In this document: in pieces, positions 37,173 through 49,229 of the stretch | How the letters are laid out: each line of letters begins with the position of its first letter | Numbering within the stretch: position 1 is the stretch's first letter | DNA from: Trichobilharzia regenti | Lineage: Eukaryota > Platyhelminthes > Trematoda > Strigeidida > Schistosomatidae | Length of the DNA: 64,000 nucleotides | NCBI GenBank assembly: GCA_944472135.2 | Contig: CALYDD020000370.1 | Coordinates: forward strand, 1-64,000 | Direction: 5' to 3' | Made by a program: the position numbers and the translations under genes | Notes under the pieces: generated by a model | Database searches by the model: none | Told to the model about the DNA's origin: nothing | What the model saw: the letters and a program-made list of their open reading frames with translations, nothing else

Positions 37173-37943
37173 AAACTAGTACATAACATATAGGAAGTAA
37201 GGTTATAATACTAAAGAAAACCAAGATGTCATCCTGTTTAAGAGCAGATAATTAACTCATTGAGCAAGTTAACCAGTCCACTTACTAAAGAAGTTGAGTC
37301 CACAACCGTGTAAAGCCTCACGGTATTACTAATCCTCCTGTTTGTTTGAAGTTAGGTAACTGCCCAGGTTAAATTATATGACTATTTACTTGCTCATGGC
37401 AATCTAGAGTCACCTAAATTTTAAAATTAAAAAAAAAATAACTATTATCAGATCTATTTAGGTTATAGATAATGTCCCATTACTTATATGTCAAGGCCAC
37501 ATACTCATCTAGTCTCACATTATCTTCATTTATATTACTGACTGGTCATTTGATTTACTTAGTCTATTAATAAATAGATAAACAAGGCATGATGCTTTAT
37601 TCCCATCTATACAGTTAAGGTAAATAAACTGATTTCACTAAGCTATTGCCTTTTGTGTTCTAAGCGTGATCCTGCTATCAGAAAGGTAGACTAGTGATTG
37701 TACTGTGTCAGTTCTCTTCATTCATTGTTAGTAATTTTACTTAAAGTTAGTCTATTGGTCCATGTAATTACAGCTTGTTGGGAAGGTTTAACGGAAGTTT
37801 TGTAAAAGCATTATACATCTGAATGATATTTGATAATAGCCAATAAAATATGACAAGGATATAGGTCTACCTGACAGAAATTTTCCTTCTTTACACCGTG
37901 GATATGTTACTCAGAAGTGTTAATTTTTTTCTTATTGTGTAAT
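37173..37943. other. AT-rich DNA, nothing recognised
   Basis: If the LTR relic to the left is real, this would be the place for its internal region, but no Gag-like frame is seen. Confidence 0.4.
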
Positions 37944-37956
37944 AAAACGAATTTGG

Positions 37957-38116
37957 GTTGTAGGGATTTGATTGATTTGTTACAGGGTTTTATCATTAGC
38001 TAACATCGGATGTGTACTGATGAAGAGTCTCAAACTAGGGCGAAACAACTGTCCAATACACCCAGGTTTTCTAGAGGTTCTTTAACCAATGTCAGCTCAT
38101 GATAAGATCCTGTAAC
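37957..38116 (+). mobile_element. Truncated SMalpha-related SINE with 13-bp target duplication
   Basis: AAAACGAATTTGG at 37944-37956 and 38117-38129 flanks a 160-bp insertion. It has CTGATGA (38017-38023), a helix II and GAAAC (38042-38046), then a tail related to that at 33110-33170. The tRNA-like head is gone. In its place the left end, GTTGTAGGGATTTGATTG, resembles the reverse complement of the family's 3' tail at 33180-33195, so the 5' part may be inverted. Confidence 0.75.
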
Positions 38117-38129
38117 AAAACGAATTTGG

Positions 38130-41100
38130 TCTGTCTTATTTATACACACAGATTGCTAGTTCAAGATGACTTTCTACCGGGAGATAATAGTGTCATTGGG
38201 CTGTAAGCTGCTGATGAGAACACAACGAAATAAATGATTGTATCATTTTATTCTGCAAAAAATGTTACTCTTGCTTTATTCAAATTCATAAAGGGGGAAT
38301 AAGTATATGAAGATAAAACACCACTAGAAATATATATAATACCCAAGCAAGGATTATCACCCTCATATTCAATGATCAAAATAGTATCAAAGTTTTTGTT
38401 TGTTTCAAAAGAATTTCTGCCAACAAACTTACAGTCAGTCAGCTGACTTGATTTGCTTTATTATTTATTTAAGTCACCTGAAGTATTTATCTTTTGTCAC
38501 ATGATAATAAAATACTCTTCTGTAAAAAAAAAAACACTCAAGATACTGTCAAACACTGCACAGTGAAATACCAACAATAGTGTTATTATGCTAATAAATT
38601 ATGCTGGCATGGAAATGAAAATTCTAATTTGTTGAAATGAGTGAACAACAGTCTTTAGCGCAGCTTGATTATCAAGTGCATAGAACAAAAACAATCAAAA
38701 TTATATTTGTATATTGCTACATGTCAATTGCAAACATGACTTTTCAAAATGGCTGCGAGTACAGACTAATCATTTAGTAAGAAAAAGTGTGATTTTTCAT
38801 GATCCCAGGTGTTGTGTCTACGTATGAGCAGCATACGTTGATAAGACTTTTATGCTAAGGTTGAATTCACGTCCTTGCATATTAGGATAATTATCTTTTC
38901 ATCAATTGATTCCAAGTAGAGAAGCAGAAATGAAGAAGGAAATTATAAACGAATCTTGTAGTATAGTATTATAGTATGTAAACAGCTGATACACTGGTGG
39001 AATGATGCATATTGTCGGAGTATTTTACTGTTTCTACTTCCCTCTCTCCTGTTGTTTTTTAAAATCTAATGTCACCAAATTCAGTTCGTTTACTACACAC
39101 CAAAACTATTGATATACTTCGGCGTTTATCCATAAATAATGATTATTTTCACTAGCATATTTTAAAAGTAGAATCAGATATACATAAGTTTTTATTTGTC
39201 TAGTTTTACATCGTTACAAATCGTATAGGCGAGTGTTATGAGGGATATGTGCTATTTTCAGGGTTAGTGGATATAAGATAATGGCTGAACAACCAATGGT
39301 ATAGACAATGCGACAGGATTTGGAATGGATTTCAACTTAAATCAGATTATCGGACCTAACGTATTATTTCACAATCTCTTTAGGTAACTTTGTTGATGAA
39401 GAAATTTATTTTCAGACGATTTAGAAGTGATGAATATTACCTTTTAGAATGGAAAGTAAACAATATGGGTGATAATTGATGGAATTTTCCAGGTTTGTTT
39501 TCGCTTAATGTACTGCTATTGATAATGCTGGGGAATTGTGCTATTACATTTCAAGCTTCAGTTACTAATGAGAACTACTTATTTTTGAAAATCTCACATA
39601 ATCTTTTATCCAAGTGTAGTTCGCTTTAGGCACAAAACCATATATATATATATATATATATAGTATAGCTTTGTCATATGGATGAAGTAACTTTTTTCAC
39701 CGAAAATATAATTGTTCAATCTTTTAGATTTTACTGACACTGATTAAGAATTGAAATTATTTGGTTTTTGATAAAATACCCATTTTGAATAATATAAACA
39801 ACCATTAATGTATCTTACTTTTGAATAAGGCTTTAAGAAGAAAAATTTCGCGAGATGATATTATTTCGTAGTTTCTTTACAACTAACATGGTTAACAATA
39901 ATAAAATAAAGATCATGACAATTACTCAGTTAAATAAAAAACGAAAGTACATACTAATGACCAATCATATTTAGATAGGTCATGTAGACCATGGTAGGCG
40001 AAATTTGTCTTCTTAATGCCTTATTCAAACTTATCAAAGGGACTAATTGCTTTAATTATCTTACTCTTATTTTCTCTCTCTAATAGTTCTAGAGTTTACT
40101 TATGCAAGACTGAGTGTCATGTCTGTATCTGACACACTTTTCACTTAAAGTGTATAATTTCTTTTAGGTCAGTAAATTCTCCATTGTCTTTTACCTTTTG
40201 CTATTTATTCGAAATAAATGTCCTTGACTTTTTGCCTTGTGAAATAATCAGGTCTGTAGCTGCTAAACCAATTTATGCGAGTGTGAAGCTACAACAGTTA
40301 CCTTCCATGAAACAATGGAAGTGCGATTAAAATGAGGAACACAGACAACAGTAATACAATGTGGACTTTATCTACATAACCTGACGATAATAATAATATA
40401 TCGATGATATCAAGGTCTCATAGGAGTTAAATTACACATAACTGATTAATATGTCATTTATCCAAGAATTAACCTGAAACAGGCTGACATAGGTAACCCT
40501 TTCGGAGTCATTAGTTCATACATCGAGTTTTTCTGTTGTAGCTTAATGTCGTTAGATGGTTTCGTAAGTTAGATATTATTGGTGTGTCCAGAGTAAAAAC
40601 TCATATCATTAGAATGATGTGACACTTCTAAAGTCTTGTCTTGAACAAATCAGCAATGTAACAAATTTAACTGGTAAGGTACATACCTATCAGATATCGA
40701 AATGAATTTCGAGTTAATGAAGTGAAACCTAAAGTTCATTGATGTTGACTACATTATTAGGATAATAAATTAACAAAAGAATATACTTTTGTACTCATAT
40801 ATTCACGCAGCATATCATGGTAATTTGAAAGCTATCAATGTTTGTTCATTTGCAAACATATATTTGACCTTTATAAAGTCATAACCAAGTGTGGTTAACA
40901 AATTACTCCTTATTTGATTATGTGCATCATGAATATATGTCAACAGAGAAGTGAAGGATACAGATTAAACAACTAATCAGATAGAACTGATTCACATTTA
41001 AAATCATGATGGCAAATAGCATGATCAAAAGATAACTTAGTGGCGTAAATAAGTACATTTCTAATAAACAAAAAACTAACGGGTGACCACGAATGGACTT

Positions 41101-41689
41101 CAAGGGGGGGGCGGGGGGAATTTAGATAACAGAAGTGATATGACTCCACCAGTTTCAGGTTTAAAGGCAATGAATAATCCGTGATATTTTCGGTACAAAC
41201 AGTAAAATATGTCTGCAGTAGTACATGAATTACACTAGTTGTGAAACACTTTGGTCAAATAAATGTAAACCCACTGCGAAAACTGAATTAGTTGCTGCTT
41301 ATAACTTGTCGGCACCAGTTGTGAGAATTACTTTGTACCACCTCCAAATGTTCAGATATAAATAATCCGAAAGCGTGATTATTGTATTAAGGCTAAATTC
41401 CGGGTTACATAAAGTGAGGCATCAGCACACATAGCAATGATACCAACTGCTATCCAACTCGCGGTCGTAAACTAATATCAAAGATGATACTACTGCATAA
41501 CACTTAAATTATTGGCCATATGAAAGCCTGATAAATAAGTTTTATTCACATATTGAGAAATCGTGACAAGACACTTGCTTTAAGAATGACTAATATGGAG
41601 TAACGAAATTCAACGAATAAACGAGCACTTTGGCATTTCTAAAGCATAATTTAACATCCCATAGTTAACGAGCCTGCTAGTTTTCTAGC
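38130..41689. other. AT-rich DNA with short simple repeats
   Basis: No gene seen. A (TA)n tract lies at about 39641-39661, and a G-rich run with a single C at about 41104-41119 stands out against the AT-rich surroundings. Confidence 0.5.
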
Positions 41690-42929
41690 CCTTATTCTTC
41701 ACTGGAATCGGAGAGGCGAAATGACACAGGCTGGTAAAGCCCTCGGGAAACCAGTCAGTTGGTCCATGTGTCTTTTCTCGATGAAAGCAAGAATAAGAAT
41801 GGGGACGTGGAATGTCCGTGCAATGCACGAGACTGGGAAGGGTGCCCAAGTAGCCAACGAAATGCGAAGATATGGCATAGAAGTGCTGGGAATCTGCAAG
41901 AGCAGATGGAATGGATGTGGACTATCAAAATTTTCAACTGGAGGGTCAGTAATCTACTCAGGTCACTCAGACGACAACCACAAACACACTGAGGGAGTGA
42001 ATGGTCATAATGATGTCACCAATGGCAGCCAAAGCCTTAATGCCAATTTCACCCAAGATCATGGCAGCAAGATTCAATTCAAAAGGAAGGAAGGGAGGTT
42101 ACAATTATCCAACGCTACGCACCTACAAAACGCGCAACAAGACAAGAAGGAAGATTTTTACAGACACCTACACACAGTAATGGACAACATACCAAGTCGT
42201 GACATCAAAATCCTTATGGGCGATATGAATGCCAGCCAAACTGGGAGCAAATAATACAGGGAGAGAACTCATCATGGATCGACAGGCTCTCGGAGAAATG
42301 AGTGAGAACGGAGAGCCATTCGCAGACTTCTGAGCTTTCAATAACCTGGAGATCGGAGGCAGCGTGTACAAACACAAGGATATACACAAAACAACACGGA
42401 TTTCGCCTGATGGACACACTATGAATCAGACAGATTTCATCTTAATCTAAAGGAAGTGGAGACGCAGCCTGTTGGACACAAAGTCGAGATGGGGAGCAGC
42501 TATGGGCTAAGACCATCATCTAGTTCTAGGAATCTTCAAGGTGAAGCTGAAATCCTTCAGAACAAATGGAAACAGGCCGAAATTCAAGTTTCAATACTCA
42601 GAAACTGAAAGACAAGACTACAAAGAATGCTTTTATTACAGACATGAGCAAAGTCGGAAACACTCAAGATATCACTGAGGAAGCCTGTGTGGAAGAACAT
42701 TGGAACTAACTCTCTGAAGGTGATGTTCAAGGAAACGTATACAACTCTTCTAGGAAGAAAGAAGAGACAAAACAAAATATGGCTCTCAACGGATACGTGG
42801 AAGCTGGTCGAGGAGAGGAGGGTGGTAAAACAGAAGATAACTCAATGCAAAGATGGACAACAGAAGGAAGTGGCCATTATGATGACACCTATAGTGGCTA
42901 AAGTGTTCATGAGTAGAAACCAATTTTAT
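41690..42929 (+). pseudogene. RTE-like retrotransposon, endonuclease region, broken copy 1
   Basis: An apurinic-type endonuclease N-terminus is seen: MGTWNVRAMHETGKGAQVAN, EMRRYGIEVLGIC, then IYSGH and, near the end of the frame, KILMGDMNA. The catalytic Glu normally found in the SE-x-RW box of the family is replaced by Lys (CKSRWNG). The frame stops at 42254, but remains continue to about 42929, with the linker (NSLKVMFKETYTTLLGRKKR) in another frame. The nearest relatives are schistosome RTE elements such as SR2 (inference). It ends where a second copy begins, at about 42930. Confidence 0.8.
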
Positions 42930-43166
42930 TCAGGATTATGACGTCAAGATTCAACGTATAAAGGAGGAAGGTTATAATTAATCGGTGCTTCGCAACTACA
43001 AAAATGAAACTGAATAAGAGAAAAGGAAGATCTCTATAGACATATATGAAAGCCAAACATGGAGCAGACGATAAGGGAGGAGCCCTACGAGATGACTAAG
43101 AGTGGAGAACACCTCGTAGACTTCTGCGCCACTAGGGATAGATCATAACAGTCAGATATCAAGGGA
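42930..43166 (+). pseudogene. RTE-like element copy 2, 5' piece (endonuclease)
   Basis: The sequence parallels 42030-42330 of copy 1 in a degenerate form, with many stops. It is interrupted by the minus-strand RTE insertion at 43167 and continues at about 44707. Confidence 0.6.
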
Positions 43167-44706
43167 TGTCTGTCTGTCTGTTTTCGACATAGAACTTTGC
43201 ACAAATGTGCGGAAGTTCAAGTCGCCACATTCCGTGTAGCACGCGAAGCAAGAGAAGAAAGTACAAGAAAAGCATAATAGAAACAGTGAGCAGAGGTGTG
43301 AGACAAAGGAGTAATAAAGAAATACAAAACAGTTTCATTGAAGATCATAAGTCACAGGGAGTGGATGCATCTGCGCCACTGAGAACGATTTTGAGCCATG
43401 TCACCAATTGTTTCCAACCATAGATTTTTACCGTCCCGAGGACCCCAGCCTGGAAGTCTACACCTTCCTACGTGGCTTAGACCAACTGTTGTGGATTTCA
43501 TTGACTGATGCCAAGTTTTTGTTTGACCGCCGCTAGCTTTTTTCCAGCCTGACCCTATATCCGCTAACATTGCTCGTCGAGGGAGGCGATGGCTTGGCAT
43601 ACGTAACACATGTCCTAACCATCTCAGTCTTTGTAGCTTCACGACTTCGTCGATTGATTTCCCCTGTTTACCTAGAACTCTACGCCTAACCTCCATGTTG
43701 CTCACCTTATTATGCCACTTTACACGGGAAATAGAACGCAGGCACCTATGATCAAAGACAGCTAGTCTTTTCATGTCTTCCACTCTCAGTGGCCAGGTCT
43801 CACAACCATAAAGGAGGACGGAGCGGACTGATGAGCAGTACACCCGCCCTTTGGTCGATAGTCGAACATCTCGTCTACGCCAGAGTCGGCGTAAACTAAC
43901 AAATGCGAAACGAGCCCCTTGTATTCGTGCTGAGATTTCGTCAGAGATCAGCCCGTTGGGGCTGATGGTACTTCCCAAATAAGTGAAGCGGTCAACGTGC
44001 TCTACCACTTCACTTCCTATTTTTAAACTAGGCGTCGATGTAGTCCAGTCCTGTAACATCATCTTGCATTTGGCGGGAGCGAATCGCATGCCAAACATTC
44101 GTAGATTGCGGCTCAAGGTGTTTAGAAGACTCTGCATTTCGTCAGCGTCTTCGCCTAGAAGGACTATATCGTCTGCATATTCCAAGTCAACGAGATTATT
44201 CCCCGGTAGCAAGTCAATCCCTGAGTCGCTGAAGTCACCTAGGGTTAAGTCCATTAACACATCTATGATGAAGTTGAATAGAAAAGGAGATAATGGGCAT
44301 CCTTGACGGACACCACTGGTCGTCATCAGTTCAGATGACAGCTCGCCGTAAGCCCTCACCTGGCTGTATGAGTACGAATAGAGTGCCTTAATCAGTGCAA
44401 TATATTTTCTTGGAATTCCCTTTACAGCCAAGCATCTCCAGAGAACTTCCCGATCGACAGAGTCGAATGCTGCCTTTAGGTCAAGAAATATAATGACTGT
44501 TGGACGCCGGTAGGAATGCCTATGTTCTAGAATCTGTCGGAGGGTGAAGATATGATCAATACACCCTCTTCCTGGTCTAAAGCCTGCCTGGCTCTCTCGT
44601 GTTTGTGCTTCCCGAGCACCACTCAGTCTACGCATGATTATTGAGCCTAAGACTTTAGATACTATATTAGTCAAGCTAATCCCTCTGTGATTATCACAGG
44701 ATGAAA
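43167..44706 (-). mobile_element. 5'-truncated RTE-like retrotransposon, RT largely open
   Basis: On the minus strand the frame from about 44706 to 43352 reads an RT with CDNHRGISLTNIVSK, AGFRPGRGC, IFLDLKAAFDSVDR, SGVRQGCPLSPFLF and the catalytic LEYADDIVLL, then the thumb. It ends in the typical RTE C-terminus ([20 protein letters not shown]). The endonuclease and RT start are missing. The 3' untranslated part runs to a (GACA)n tail at 43167-43180. The frame has no stop over ~450 residues, so the insertion is younger than the element around it. The 3' ends at 47276 and 52416 belong to the same family. Confidence 0.85.
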
Positions 44707-46870
44707 TTACAAAAGAAATTATCATTGCAATCATCAGTGAGAAATCAGAGATATTATGCAGCAAAACCGAGTAAAACATTCGGGAATGAAACTCTCTGAA
44801 AGTTATGTTCAGAGGAACATGCACAGCCACCGTAGGATGAAGAAAGCAGCAAGAGAATGAAAGATACTTTATAGACATTCGAAAGCTACAAGAGGCGCGG
44901 AGGATGATGAGACAGATAACTCAATGAAAAGATGGGCGACTGAAGGAGAAGCTGAATTCAATCTACAAAGCCCAGAATAAAGAAGTAAAGGAGAGTGGCA
45001 GGAAAGACGAAAAACAATTCTACGACACATTGGCAACGGAATCAGTACAGGCAGACCGCAGGTAAAAGAGATATTAGACATTATATCAAATGACCGGGTC
45101 TCTATCCGGAAAAAGATCAGCCCTGATCATGAACCTAACGAAAGATACTCAAGGGAAGCTGATCACCAAGGAGGAGAAACAAACAAAACAATGGGTTGAT
45201 CACTTTATAAAACTCTTGAATCGACCATCACCTGCAACTCGCCCAGAAACACATCACCACTCACAGAATTACCTGGCAGTGGACACCAATCCTCGAACGA
45301 AAGCAGAAATCCTAAATGCGATCAAGCTTCTGAAGTCCGAAAAGGCAGCAGGACTAGACGGAATTCCCTCCGAAGCACTGAAAACGGACCCAGAGACTCC
45401 AGCAGACGTGCTCACACCACTGTTGCAAAAGGTTAGGAAAGAAAGGTACCTAACGATTAGAAGAAAGGTTGGTTATCTTGTCAGGCTACCAAAAAAGGGC
45501 GACGTACGCCTCACTCTGCAAGAACTGGCGTGGAATAATGCTCTCGTTCATGCCGAGTTAAATACTAAGTCGCATCATCTCGGAGAGAGAAAAAAAGATG
45601 CGCTGGATACAGAACTCCACGCGATCAACCAGGACAAGTTATGTTCAGGAAAGACAAGTCACGTACTGATCAAATTGCAAATCTACGTATCATCATCACA
45701 GAACAAGGCATAGAGTAGCAGTCAGACCTCTCCCTACCTCAACTTCATCCATTCGAAAAGGCCTTCGACGGACAGTGTTGACCGAGACGTAAGGAAGCTA
45801 CTTCAACACTAGGGCGTGCCTCAAGTGCTTATCAACCTCATCCAACAGCTGGCTATGTGACAATGCCAAGTGTCAGGTGATTCACAACGGGGAGATCAGT
45901 GAGGCGTTCAAAGTGTATACACGAGTAAGACAGGACTATCTATTGTCACCGATGATATTCTTAATTGTGGTGGACTGAATTACGCGTCAGACTGTGGGGA
46001 CGGGCGAGGAGACAGGAGCACGCTGGACCTCAGATGAGATGACTTTAGAAGATCGGGGCTTCGCAGATGGTATATGTCTAATGTCCTTCAAACTCGAAGA
46101 CTCACAACCGTAAGCCAAAAAACTGGTTGAAGAGGCAGCGAAGACAGGACTTCAGGTGAAAATAGAGAAGACGGAGGTGATGAAGATAACCAACCAACAG
46201 CAACAACAACAAGCATCAACCACCACCAACGGGAAAGATTTAGCAGAGGTTACTTCCCGCAAGCACTTATCTAGAAAGAATCGTTTCAACCACAGGCACA
46301 CAGCACGGAGGAAGATGTCAAAGTCATAATTGGAAAGGCAAAAAACGCTTTCATCAACCTGAAACCAATTTGGAAATCTACACTCAACTTGCATAAAGAA
46401 CAAGATTCGGATTTTCAACACCAATGTCAAGTCGGTCCTTCTATACGGGTCAGAAACTTGCACTGCGTGTCACGAAAATGATTTCCAACAGGCTGCAGAC
46501 TTTCATCAACAACTGCCTTCGTTCCATACTCAAGATCAAATGGACAGAAAGAATTAGTAACAAGGAATTGTGGAACGAAACAACCAGGAGCCGACTGCTC
46601 AACAAATATGTATGAGGAAATAGAAGGACCAAGCATACAATGAGGAGACCGTCAAATGACATCGCGCGTCAAGCTATTGCTCCAGTGGAATCCAAATGGT
46701 AAGTGGCAAGTGGGTCGTCTTAGGGTGATATGGAGGAGATGGTGTGAGGAGTAAATGAGAGATTGTGGGCAACCGTGGTCCAAGCTGAAGAGGACGGCAG
46801 AAGATAGGAAAAAGTGGAGATGTGCTGTTGAAGCCCTATGTTCTACTCGGAACTCAAGGGAGTAATAAAG
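44707..46870 (+). pseudogene. RTE-like element copy 2, remainder (RT and C-terminus), decayed
   Basis: After a degenerate linker the frame 45090-45713 reads QWVDHFIKLLNRPSP and LLKSEKAAGLDGIPSEALK, which precede the RT in this family. From 45720 the palm is broken by frameshifts. The catalytic box reads GFADG (about 46060-46072) instead of FADD, and a (CAA)n run at 46195-46210 encodes poly-Gln. The C-terminal region ends near 46868 in CSTRNS, the usual end of such elements. It is not functional. Confidence 0.8.
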
Positions 46871-47275
46871 CATAATTTCTCCCTAATTGAACGTTCATGA
46901 GGAGTTATCCAGTCAAAAATTAAAACCAACAGCTAATAAGGACAGTTTGAAATACTTCGTCAGTGAGCAATGAACCTGGCTTGTTTAACACCAGTCGTGT
47001 TTAGTTTGCTTGAGATTACTCCACAGGATATTATGATTGAGAACCTATACTTGCCATGCCGGACAACACCTATAGCACTAATTTCATCATACTACATATG
47101 TTTAGTCCAACGAAGTTATGCACGAATATGACATTGTTTCGACAGATGAGTATGGGGCAAGCCTTTCGGTAATTATAGTAATATAAACATAACCAAATTA
47201 CAGTATTGATTAATTAAACTCGCCCATAACGTCTAACAAATATTGTTCGTTCAAAGTAGGCAACAACTCACCATT

Positions 47276-47782
47276 CTGTCTGGATTCAACATAGAACTTG
47301 GCACCGAAGTGCACCAGTTCGAGTTGCCACGTTCCAAATAGCACACAGAGGTAGACAAGAAGATGAGTGGAGAGAATCAATACAGTCTGACAAGTATAAG
47401 AGTGAAACAGAATGGGTAATGGTAGAAAGGAATATGAGAGATTACAGAGACTGAATACATCTGCGCCATTGACAACGATTTTGAGCCATGTCACCTATTG
47501 TCTCCAGCCATTGATTCCTAGAGTTCCGAGGGCCCCAACGCGGAAGTCTGCATCTCCCTACCTGACTCAGTTTAACTGTCAAGGATTTCATGGATTGATG
47601 CCATGTTTTTGTTTGGCCACCACTGGCTCTTTTCCAACCTGTACCTATATCAGCTAGTAATGCCCGTCGGGGGAGGCGGTGGTTAGGCATGCGCAGCACG
47701 TGACCTAGCCATCTTAGTCTATGTAACTTTATAGCCTCGTCGATTGATTTTCTCTCTTTGCCCAACACTCTTCGCCTAACGT
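47276..47782 (-). mobile_element. 5'-truncated RTE insertion with 12-bp target duplication (copy 1)
   Basis: CAACTCACCATT at 47264-47275 and 47783-47794 flanks 507 bp. The minus strand encodes the C-terminal ~108 residues of the RT ORF ([20 protein letters not shown], then [10 protein letters not shown]) and the 3' end with a short GACA tail. It is the same family as the element at 43167-44706. Confidence 0.9.
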
Positions 47783-48659
47783 CAACTCACCATTAAGAGA
47801 TGGAAAACGATTCAAGAAATACTTATCACAAATATTCACTTCATTATGATATCAAAATTCTTATTTTACCAGTAGTGTGTAAATACAGAGGATGCGAAAC
47901 GAAAAACTATGAAGTTTGGGCGACCCTGTGTGATTAAAAACTACAGGTGTAGTGGGTAGTATAATTCACTTCTGAATGCATTTCCTTAGAAATGTTATGA
48001 GATATTTAGGAGAGACCACCTTACCAACCTCGTCATAATGTGCCAACCTAATGAGCCAGAGAATAACAATATAGATCAGTATCGAAAAAACAGTGAAGTG
48101 ACACAGAACAAAAGGAGTTTATAACACAAATAGCATGTCCTCCGAAACACTGAAATAACAGCTCTTGCTTGGTTCAATTAAAGACTCACTATATGACCGC
48201 AAGAATAACTGCTTTCTAGTAATATTGAGCAACCTGAAGTCTGAATGGCCGTGTCTTGAGCGCATCTCGACCAAAGGTCAGACTGTTCTGAATAACTTGG
48301 AACTACTTTGTGATACTACTACTCTTGAAATGCCCAGACACGTCTACAGAGACCTGATATTATTCTGCGTATCTTAAAATGGATTGTATTACACTTTAAT
48401 AAGTATTAAATGCGCATAGCTTGGTGGATAAAGATACATTTAGATCCATTACCGTACTAAGCATCCGCAGTAAACAGATCGTTTCTATGGATTCCCAGGA
48501 AACTCTACCCCCAAAACTGTGCAACAGGTCAGCCTACTTGAAATCAAGGTGTGTGGTTAGAATAATTTAGCCTTTCCAGACACATGGCCTTTATGCACAC
48601 TAACAAAAGTGAAGAAAACGCTTGTCGGTAGCACGAAATCTAGTACTCAGCATCAGCCA

Positions 48660-48980
48660 CTACAGAATAAAGTGAACACGTGTGAGCACATCAAATACGA
48701 CGTTTCGGCTTTCATAAACAAACGCTAGTAGACAACAGTTATGCAAGACTTTATACGCTACCTCTATAAACTGCATAGGTTTAGCAAGGAAGAAACCATC
48801 CACCATTTGAGGCCACCAGTCGATTTCAAGTTGACCAACGATGGAGACAGATAGACGCTCGGGATTTACACTATTACAGTGAAAAGACGATGCTCTCAAT
48901 GCGTATACAAACGATTCACAACACCGCCTACTCATATAAGCAACTAACCAATCGTAAATTAAAATAAAATTGTCATCCAA
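48660..48980 (-). other. Unassigned 106-codon open frame (copy 1)
   Basis: The frame is uninterrupted and rich in hydrophobic and Cys residues; no domain was recognised. The minus strand near 48715-48695 reads AAAGCCGAAACGTC, a motif seen near PLE ends, so this could be part of an old element rather than a gene. An identical frame is at 53814-54134. Confidence 0.2.
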
Positions 48981-49229
48981 GTTAAACTTTATTATATAAT
49001 CTAATACACAAAAAATGCAAATTTAGATTAAGAAAGGCATTGGTAAATATATCTTTTGAACAGTGTCGAAAATGTGAAAAAAGTGCAGAGGATAACACAG
49101 ACATTTGTTCATGGCAAAGTGGTATATACATATGAACCAGTACCATGTATGTCGTCACGCAATGACGAAACAGGATATAGGTGAGATCAGGGAGCACACA
49201 CAGAGGCATCTATACACAGGTAATGAGCG

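Noticed and set aside
41104..41119. G-quadruplex regulatory site
   Set aside because: A single G-rich run without four spaced G-tracts and without a nearby gene.
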